Source: Microbacteriaceae bacterium (GTDB lineage: Bacteria > Actinomycetota > Actinomycetes > Actinomycetales > Microbacteriaceae). From it: a DNA stretch of 5,506 bases. The position numbers and the translations under genes were made by a program. Position 1 is the stretch's first letter. The number at the start of each line of letters is the position of its first letter. Location: NCBI GenBank assembly GCA_947447385.1, contig CANFKN010000096.1, forward strand, positions 1-5,506, read 5' to 3'. Of the stretch, positions 1-4,277 are shown in pieces. Below the pieces are notes generated by a model, which worked only from the letters and a program-made list of their open reading frames with translations, had not been told where the DNA came from and did no database searches.

Positions 1-939
1 AAGACCGTTGAAGAAGCTGTTGAGATTCGCAACCGCATTCTTGCAAACTTTGACAAGGCAGCTAACCTGCCTGAAGGCCCAGCACGCGACCGTCTTTTGA
101 CCTTCGTTGTTGTTGGTGGCGGTTTTGCTGGCATCGAGGTGTTCGCAGAAATGCGCTCACTCGCAACCTACCTACTTCGTTACTACCCAGGCCTAGAGTT
201 CAAAGACACTCACTTTCACCTCATTGAAGCGATGGGTCGCATCATGCCTGAGGTTTCACTGCCTACCAGCGAATGGGTTATCAAGAACCTAGCCGAGCGT
301 GGCGCTCAGATTCACCTAAACACTCAGCTTCAGAGCGCAGTGGGCGGCAAGATCGAGCTTTCAACTGGCGAGAGCTTTGAGTCAGACACAATCGTCTGGA
401 CAGCCGGCGTTATGGCTCACCCGTTCGTTCGCAACACTTCGTTGCCACTTGACGAGCGTGGCCGCATCACAGCAAAGGCAACTTTGCAGGTTGTGAATGG
501 CGAAGAAATCTTGGATGGCGTCTGGACAGCCGGCGACGTTTCAGCTGTGCCTGACCTATCGGGTGGTGGCGTTGGTGGCTTCTGCGTTCCAAACGCACAG
601 CACGCTGTTCGCCAGGCCAAGTTGCTTGCAAAGAACATCGTTGCCAGCCTTCGCGGTGAAGGTGTTGTTGAATACAACCACACCAACCTCGGCGCAGTTG
701 CGGGTCTTGGCGTTGGCTATGGTGTCTATCAGTGGCGCAACGTAGCAATCAAGGGCTTCTTAGCCTGGTTGATGCACCGCGGATACCACGGCATGGCAAT
801 GCCAATGTTCGAGCGCAAACTTCGCGTCTTCTGGGGTTGGGTGAACAACTTCTTCTTGCGTCGCGACATCGTCGGCATCAGCGCAACTCAGAACCCGCGC
901 GCAGCTTTCGAGACCTTCGCAAGCCGACCAAAGGCATAA
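1..939 (+). CDS. ndh: Type II NADH dehydrogenase-like NAD(P)/FAD oxidoreductase (5' truncated by window)
   Basis: The frame is open from base 1 to TAA at 937-939, giving 312 visible residues; the family usually has about 400-460, so the N-terminal FAD-binding Rossmann motif lies outside the window. What is seen: an EIRNRIL helix followed by the second (NADH-binding) Rossmann loop GGGFAGIE at residues 39-46, a WTAGV stretch, the C-terminal FAD motif WTAGDVSAVPD from residue 175, and PNAQHAVRQAK just after it. The tail is rich in aromatic and basic residues (GFLAWLMHRGYHGMAMP), like the amphipathic C-terminal helices that hold NDH-2 on the inner face of the membrane. Family knowledge: NDH-2 passes electrons from NADH to quinone without pumping protons. 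A TTG at 97 is in frame, but homologous sequence continues upstream, so it is not the start. The gene ends at its own terminator. Another pyridine nucleotide-disulfide flavoprotein is possible but less likely. Confidence 0.87.
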   Translation, partial: KTVEEAVEIRNRILANFDKAANLPEGPARDRLLTFVVVGGGFAGIEVFAEMRSLATYLLRYYPGLEFKDTHFHLIEAMGRIMPEVSLPTSEWVIKNLAERGAQIHLNTQLQSAVGGKIELSTGESFESDTIVWTAGVMAHPFVRNTSLPLDERGRITAKATLQVVNGEEILDGVWTAGDVSAVPDLSGGGVGGFCVPNAQHAVRQAKLLAKNIVASLRGEGVVEYNHTNLGAVAGLGVGYGVYQWRNVAIKGFLAWLMHRGYHGMAMPMFERKLRVFWGWVNNFFLRRDIVGISATQNPRAAFETFASRPKA

Positions 940-955
940 TCTAGTTTCAACAGAT

Positions 956-995
956 CCCCGAGCTGCACCCTTGATTGAGTGTGGCTCGGGGTTTT
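956..995 (+). terminator. Intrinsic terminator of the NADH dehydrogenase gene
   Basis: CCCCGAGC (956-963) pairs perfectly with GCTCGGGG (984-991). The stem can extend inward by five pairs (964-968 with 979-983, two of them G-U), leaving a 10-nt loop. TTTT follows at 992-995. It begins 17 bp after the stop codon, as expected for a Rho-independent terminator. The T-run is short, and the tRNA begins almost at once after it, so some readthrough is possible. Confidence 0.85.
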
Positions 996-997
996 CT

Positions 998-1073
998 GCC
1001 CCTATAACCCAATGGCAGAGGTAGACGACTTAAAATCGTTTCAGTGTCGGTTCGAGTCCGACTAGGGGCACCA
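998..1073 (+). tRNA. tRNA-Leu(UAA)-like tRNA with short variable loop, CCA encoded
   Basis: The acceptor stem GCCCCTA (998-1004) pairs with TAGGGGC (1063-1069), followed by discriminator A1070 and encoded CCA. The anticodon stem is GACGA (1024-1028) with TCGTT (1036-1040), and the loop CTTAAAA (1029-1035) puts TAA at 1031-1033, which reads UUA. The T arm is GTCGG/CCGAC around TTCGAGT (1046-1062). The variable loop is only TCAGT (1041-1045), a class I form, whereas bacterial Leu tRNAs usually have a long arm. The D arm is irregular: ACC (1007-1009) can pair with GGT (1020-1022), with A1011 and GG at 1014-1015 in the expected places. The fold is convincing. Leucine identity rests on the anticodon alone. 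Confidence 0.88.
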
Positions 1074-1074
1074 G

Positions 1075-1083
1075 TTATCCACA
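1075..1083 (+). promoter_or_regulatory. Perfect DnaA-box sequence
   Basis: TTATCCACA matches the strongest form of the DnaA-binding consensus (TTATNCACA) exactly. It starts two bases after the tRNA CCA end. I saw no second good box nearby and no AT-rich unwinding region, so this is not an origin. It could be a lone DnaA site or a chance 9-mer. Confidence 0.35.
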
Positions 1084-1183
1084 GCTTCTGATAGTTCGCC
1101 GTGAGCGCACTTAGCACCTGCTTAAATGAGGGCAGCAATCGCTAACATTGAACCAATGCATCTCAACTCGAAATGCCTTAAAT

Positions 1184-1188
1184 AGGAG
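1184..1188 (+). promoter_or_regulatory. Ribosome binding site that fixes the lemA start
   Basis: AGGAG lies 7 nt before the ATG at 1196. It decides for this ATG over the in-frame TTG at 1148, which has no comparable site before it and would add 16 polar residues ahead of the membrane anchor. Confidence 0.8.
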
Positions 1189-1195
1189 CACACAA

Positions 1196-1774
1196 ATGGA
1201 TTCAGCACTTATTGCTGTTTTAGTAGTAGTTGGCCTCGTAGTAATCGTTGGCCTTTATCTCTGGTCGACCTACAACGGCCTAGTCACTCTCAACGAGCGC
1301 GTTAGCGAAGCCTGGAGCGACATCACTGTGCAACTCAAGCGCCGTGCCGACTTGATTCCAAACCTCATCGAAACCGTCAAGGGCTATGCAACCCACGAAG
1401 CAAGCGTCTTTGACAACGTGACCCGTGCCCGCGCGGCCACTGTTTCACCAGCAGCTCTTGGCAGCCCAGCTGCCGCCGCTGCAGCTGATGGTCAATTGCA
1501 GGGCGCAATGAAGAGCCTCTTTGCAGTTGCCGAGGCATACCCTCAGCTACAGGCAAACGCCGGTTTCTTGAACCTACAGAGCGAACTAACCGACACCGAA
1601 AACAAGGTCATGGCTGCACGTCGTTTCTATAACGGTGGCGTTCGTGAGCTAAACATCAAGATCAAGCAGTTTCCGGCAACCCTATTCGTTCGTGGCCTTG
1701 GTTTTAAAGAGCGTGAGTTCTTCGAGGTTGCTGACTCAGCCAGCATTCAAGAGCCACCAAAGGTTCAGTTTTAA
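1196..1774 (+). CDS. lemA: LemA family membrane-anchored protein
   Basis: The product has 192 residues, typical of LemA proteins (about 185-200). One hydrophobic segment at residues 4-23 (rich in V, L, I) acts as an N-terminal anchor, followed by the family signature: YNGLV (26-30), LNERVSEAWSDI (32-43), VQLKRRADLIPNLIETVKGY (45-64). The second half has LFAVAEAYPQLQAN (108-121), TENKVMAARRFYN (134-146) and a FGF-like region near 168-177 ending in FFE. An Ala-rich linker (81-98) joins the two helical halves. Family knowledge: LemA proteins form a helical bundle mostly outside the cytoplasm; the biochemical role is not firmly established. It is followed 60 bp later by an M48 protease, a common pairing, so a shared envelope function or an adaptor role is inferred. 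Codon 9 is TTA, the only TTA in the gene. Confidence 0.93.
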   Translation: MDSALIAVLVVVGLVVIVGLYLWSTYNGLVTLNERVSEAWSDITVQLKRRADLIPNLIETVKGYATHEASVFDNVTRARAATVSPAALGSPAAAAAADGQLQGAMKSLFAVAEAYPQLQANAGFLNLQSELTDTENKVMAARRFYNGGVRELNIKIKQFPATLFVRGLGFKEREFFEVADSASIQEPPKVQF

Positions 1775-1777
1775 TCT

Positions 1778-1805
1778 GACCTCAGCTTTCTAAAGCTCAG
1801 AGGTT
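1778..1805 (+). other. Hairpin in the lemA-htpX gap
   Basis: ACCTC (1779-1783) plus AGCTT (1784-1788) pair with AAGCT (1793-1797) and GAGGT (1800-1804) around a TCTA loop, with a 2-nt bulge (CA, 1798-1799) and a possible outer G-U pair. The following bases are TTCATCGTTT, not a real U-tract. It may be an attenuating or mRNA-processing hairpin between co-transcribed genes, or a weak terminator. Confidence 0.5.
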
Positions 1806-1824
1806 TCATCGTTTGCTAGTCGCA

Positions 1825-1830
1825 AAGGGA
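1825..1830 (+). promoter_or_regulatory. Ribosome binding site of htpX
   Basis: AAGGGA ends 4 nt before the ATG at 1835. The spacing is a little short, but it is the only purine-rich block before the conserved N terminus MYSAIAANKR. Confidence 0.6.
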
Positions 1831-1834
1831 CTCT

Positions 1835-2746
1835 ATGTATTCGGCTATCGCCGCTAATAAACGCAACACTGTAATCATCATTGCCCTCTTTGTGGGTTTG
1901 CTCGGCGGGCTTTCGCTCTGGTGGGGTTATGCCACTGGCAACGGCTCAAGTGCAATATTCATCTTGGCAATCGTGGCTGTTTATACCCTGATTCAATACT
2001 TCGCTGCGAGCTCACTGGCTGTTGCCATGAGCGGCGCGGTGCAGATCGAGAAGGTCGACAACCCGCGTTTGTGGAACACTGTTGAGAACCTCGCGATAAG
2101 CGAGGGCATGCCAATGCCTAAGGTTTACATCATCAACGACCCAGCGCCAAACGCGTTTGCCACTGGGCGCGACCCGAAGCACGCTGTCGTGGCTGCCACC
2201 ACCGGTTTGCTCGAGTTGATGAACGACTCTGAACTTGAAGGCGTTATGGCCCACGAGATGAGCCACGTCAAGAACTATGACATTCGCGTCACAACACTAG
2301 TGTTTGGTTTGGTCAGCGCCATCGGCATTCTTGCCGACATGGCAGTTCGAATGGCGTTCTATTCAAACCTCTTTGGCGGCCGCAACAGCCGCGATGAAAA
2401 CAACAACAGCAACGGCTTTGGCATGGTGCTGATGTTGGTTGGTGTTGTTGGCATGATCATTGCCTGGCTCATCGGCCCAATTGTTACGGCTGCAGTTTCA
2501 CGCCAGCGTGAATACCTTGCCGACGCATCGGGCGCTGAACTAACACGTTACCCAGAGGGTCTTGCCAGCGCACTAGAGAAGCTGGGCACCTACGGTCGCC
2601 CACTTCGCCGCCCAAGCAGCACCATGGCTCACATGTATATCTCAGACCCACAGAAGAAGGCCGGTTTCACCGAGCGCCTATTCTCAAGTCACCCACCACT
2701 AGCTCAGCGCATCGAGCGCCTGCGCAAAATCGGTGGCGGTTTCTAA
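1835..2746 (+). CDS. htpX: HtpX-like M48 family zinc metalloprotease
   Basis: This is a 303-residue integral membrane protease, close to the usual HtpX length (about 285-300). The zinc motif HEMSH is at residues 140-144, with E141 as the catalytic glutamate. The third zinc ligand is E226 in REYLADASG. Four hydrophobic segments are visible: about 13-33, 39-62, 152-176 and 195-220. The conserved stretch NDPAPNAFATG (101-111) and the C-terminal SHPPLAQRIERLR (285-297) also fit. An Asn/Arg-rich loop (183-194) lies between the third and fourth segments. Family knowledge: HtpX cleaves misfolded membrane proteins at the cytoplasmic side and belongs to envelope stress control. All catalytic residues are present, so it should be active. 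It follows lemA by 60 bp on the same strand and is probably co-transcribed. I saw no clear promoter in the gap. Confidence 0.95.
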   Translation: MYSAIAANKRNTVIIIALFVGLLGGLSLWWGYATGNGSSAIFILAIVAVYTLIQYFAASSLAVAMSGAVQIEKVDNPRLWNTVENLAISEGMPMPKVYIINDPAPNAFATGRDPKHAVVAATTGLLELMNDSELEGVMAHEMSHVKNYDIRVTTLVFGLVSAIGILADMAVRMAFYSNLFGGRNSRDENNNSNGFGMVLMLVGVVGMIIAWLIGPIVTAAVSRQREYLADASGAELTRYPEGLASALEKLGTYGRPLRRPSSTMAHMYISDPQKKAGFTERLFSSHPPLAQRIERLRKIGGGF

Positions 2747-2750
2747 CCGC
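2736..2750 (+). other. Small hairpin overlapping the htpX stop codon
   Basis: GCGGTT (2736-2741) pairs perfectly with AACCGC (2745-2750) around the 3-nt loop TCT. The TAA stop codon (2744-2746) lies in the loop and 3' arm. It is the first of a run of inverted repeats that continues to the terminator at 2833. Confidence 0.5.
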
Positions 2751-2752
2751 AA

Positions 2753-2792
2753 GGTTTCAAACCCACGGTTTCAAACCCACGGTTTCAAACGC
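2753..2792 (+). repeat. Tandem 14-nt palindromic repeat, two full copies and one partial
   Basis: The unit GGTTTCAAACCCAC occurs at 2753-2766 and 2767-2780 without a mismatch. A third copy starts at 2781 and keeps the first 10 bases before diverging (GC at 2791-2792). Each unit holds an inverted repeat GGTTT-C-AAACC. The junctions form a second one, AAACC-CAC-GGTTT, so the array can fold in alternative registers. It lies entirely between htpX and its terminator. Confidence 0.9.
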
Positions 2793-2795
2793 AAG

Positions 2796-2838
2796 CCGTC
2801 GAGGCAAAGTGCATCAAGCACTCGCCTCGGCGGTTTTT
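2796..2838 (+). terminator. Intrinsic terminator after htpX
   Basis: A 10-bp stem (2796-2805 with 2824-2833, one G-U pair) carries an inner 5-bp stem (AGTGC 2808-2812 with GCACT 2818-2822) around the loop ATCAA. TTTTT follows at 2834-2838. It sits 8 bp before the end of the convergent minus-strand gene, so the hairpin may also slow transcription from that side. On that strand the bases after the stem include only a short T-run, so it would be a weaker terminator there. Confidence 0.85.
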
Positions 2839-2846
2839 GCAATTCG

Positions 2847-4202
2847 CTAGGCCTTGGCTTGCACTGCCTTGGCTAGGGCTGCCGCTAGATTGCCCCGCTC
2901 GGCAACCTCAATCGAGTTCAAGCCCTGCCATATGGCCACCTGTCGCAAGTGTTTAGCCAACGCGGCGGCCAGTTCGCGGGTTGCGGTGGCGGGCATCCAC
3001 GTTTCATGCCAACTTGCCTTTGCGACTAGTTTGCCGTTTTGGCGGTCGCTTTTGAGGTCGATGCGACCAACAACGTTGCCGTTGTGCAAAATCGGCAGGG
3101 TGTAATAACCAAAGATGCGCTTGGGTTCTGGGGTATAAATCTCGATGCGATAGTGAAAGTCAAATAGTGCCTCGGTGCGCGGGCGGTGCCAAACTAGTGG
3201 GTCAAACGGGCTGACGATTGTCGTGCCAATGTGATTCTGCGGGGTCAGGTTGGCGTCTTTGTGCAGGTAGTGCTGGGTGTCAACGCCCTCGACTTGCACT
3301 GGCAGCAGTGTGCCTTCGCTAACTAAATCTTCAATCAGTGGCTTTGCAACTGCAAAGTGTTGCCGGTGATAATCGGCCAGATCTCGCGCGCTCGCAATGC
3401 CATAGCTGACGGCGGCTCGAGTGAGCAAAGCCTTGCGGTCAGGCCGTTCGTCATAGTTGTCAGTGTTCAGCGCGGCGTGCACCTCGGCGGGCAAGACCTG
3501 TTCGGGCAACCCATAGCGCCGGCTGAAGCTCTTGCGACCGGCTGCGACTAATTCGCCGCGCAAGAACATAACCTCTAGAGCGCGCTTTATGTCGTTGTGG
3601 TGCCACCATGTGCCGGGTTTGCGCACGTTTGCGGGGTGCTCGACATCGCCCGCGGTTTGCGGGCCAACGTCTGCCAAATAGGCTTTGAGCCATTCAAAGA
3701 GGGGTTCGTTATCGCGGGCGAAGTCGGCGCTATAGCTTGGTGCGGTTGCACGATATTTGTGCATGCGCCACTGATGCAGTGGCAGGTCTTCAACTCGAAT
3801 CAGGCTGGCTTCATGCGCCCAATATTCGATCAGCGTTGGCCTGGCCGCGATCGAGTTTGCGCCCACGCCCACGCCCGCTTTCGTGCCTGCTTCGGCATTC
3901 TCGCCAGGGCCGCCAACAGTTTCTGCGGGGGAGTGCGCCAAGTCGAGCAGGGTTCGGTCATAGCTGCCGATGCGTGAGAAGGCTGGCATGTAATGCGCCC
4001 GCTCGAACACGTTCACCGAGTCGATCTGAAAGAGCGAAAGGTGGTCAAGCGCTGCCAACAAGTCGCTGCCGTTGGAGCGTTCACCAGCACCCAAACTCGA
4101 ACGTAACTCCGAACCCTCGCTCAAACCATTGAACCCTTGGGCATGCACAGCGATGGCACGGGCTTCGCCTTTGCTGAAGGTTTGCCCCACTAGCTCTGCC
4201 AT
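2847..4202 (-). CDS. ycaQ: YcaQ/AlkX-type winged-helix DNA glycosylase (HTH_42 family)
   Basis: The product has 451 residues, longer than E. coli YcaQ (about 410). Diagnostic stretches: LFQIDSVNVFERAHY (57-71), with the QID catalytic motif (Q59, D61); EYWAHEASL (126-134); a winged-helix-like segment near 204-223; a second helical segment around 266-281; SPFDPLVWHR (331-340) and YRIEIYTPEPKRIFGYYTLP (351-370). Family knowledge: members carrying Q-hydrophobic-D (YcaQ/AlkX) remove bulky alkylated bases and unhook interstrand crosslinks, while the Streptomyces self-resistance AlkZ type has Q-hydrophobic-Q. This one therefore fits the general repair type. The extra length lies in two low-complexity loops (about 22-47 and 91-120). 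The start is supported by AAAGGTG (4207-4213, minus strand), 4 nt before the ATG. The gene is convergent with htpX and divergent from ilvA, so probably monocistronic. No toxin biosynthesis genes are seen nearby. Confidence 0.9.
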   Translation of the reverse strand: MAELVGQTFSKGEARAIAVHAQGFNGLSEGSELRSSLGAGERSNGSDLLAALDHLSLFQIDSVNVFERAHYMPAFSRIGSYDRTLLDLAHSPAETVGGPGENAEAGTKAGVGVGANSIAARPTLIEYWAHEASLIRVEDLPLHQWRMHKYRATAPSYSADFARDNEPLFEWLKAYLADVGPQTAGDVEHPANVRKPGTWWHHNDIKRALEVMFLRGELVAAGRKSFSRRYGLPEQVLPAEVHAALNTDNYDERPDRKALLTRAAVSYGIASARDLADYHRQHFAVAKPLIEDLVSEGTLLPVQVEGVDTQHYLHKDANLTPQNHIGTTIVSPFDPLVWHRPRTEALFDFHYRIEIYTPEPKRIFGYYTLPILHNGNVVGRIDLKSDRQNGKLVAKASWHETWMPATATRELAAALAKHLRQVAIWQGLNSIEVAERGNLAAALAKAVQAKA

Positions 4203-4206
4203 GGTT

Positions 4207-4213
4207 CACCTTT
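4207..4213 (-). promoter_or_regulatory. Ribosome binding site of ycaQ
   Basis: Read on the minus strand, AAAGGTG stands 4 nt before the ATG at 4202-4200. It supports this start codon. Confidence 0.65.
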
Positions 4214-4219
4214 CAACTT

Positions 4220-4248
4220 TTGCGACTCAATCAAACTAAACTTCTAAC
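4220..4248 (+). promoter_or_regulatory. Candidate promoter for ilvA
   Basis: TTGCGA (4220-4225) and TCTAAC (4243-4248) match the -35 and -10 consensus at four of six bases each, with a 17-bp spacer. A start near 4255 would leave a leader of about 16 nt carrying the ribosome site. This is a match by eye only. Confidence 0.35.
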
Positions 4249-4277
4249 AGCATAGAACTGAGAGGCTCACATGTCAC
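4249..4277 (-). promoter_or_regulatory. Candidate promoter for ycaQ, overlapping the ilvA start codon
   Basis: On the minus strand, GTGACA (4277-4272) matches the -35 consensus at five of six bases and TATGCT (4254-4249) the -10 at four of six, with a 17-bp spacer. Its -35 lies in codons 1-3 of ilvA. Its -10 directly abuts the candidate ilvA -10, so the two could not easily be occupied together. Confidence 0.4.
4260..4265 (+). promoter_or_regulatory. Ribosome binding site of ilvA
   Basis: GAGAGG ends 5 nt before the ATG at 4271 and supports this start. Confidence 0.65.

Noticed and set aside
417..748. Two minus-strand ORFs inside the NADH dehydrogenase gene
   Set aside because: They overlap a gene with clear family motifs in the + frame, have no ribosome site that I could see, and have compositions typical of shadow frames.
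935..940. CATAAT overlapping the ndh stop codon as a -10 for the tRNA
   Set aside because: No acceptable -35 lies 16-18 bp upstream, and the terminator hairpin would stand between it and the tRNA.
947..1138. 63-codon minus-strand ORF beginning MLPSFKQVL
   Set aside because: It runs antisense through the terminator and the whole tRNA. Its SRTRTDT...LPLGYRG segment is simply the translated complement of the tRNA, a familiar false ORF.
1122..1183. Promoter elements for lemA (TTAAAT at 1122 and 1178, TTGAAC at 1148)
   Set aside because: No pair has a workable spacer: TTGAAC to TTAAAT at 1178 is 24 bp, and that -10 would overlap the ribosome site. The true lemA promoter could not be located.
1148..1195. 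Longer lemA start at the TTG
   Set aside because: It has no Shine-Dalgarno site and would put polar residues before the membrane anchor. ATG 1196 has AGGAG at ideal spacing and gives the family length.
2012..2266. 84-codon minus-strand ORF inside htpX
   Set aside because: It is antisense to the catalytic region of a well-supported protease gene and resembles no known protein.
2753..2792. CRISPR array
   Set aside because: The 14-nt units abut directly without spacers and no cas gene is present.
3597..4132. Long plus-strand ORFs (126 and 131 codons) opposite ycaQ
   Set aside because: The minus-strand frame carries the conserved YcaQ motifs throughout. The plus frames have no recognisable domain and are products of codon bias.
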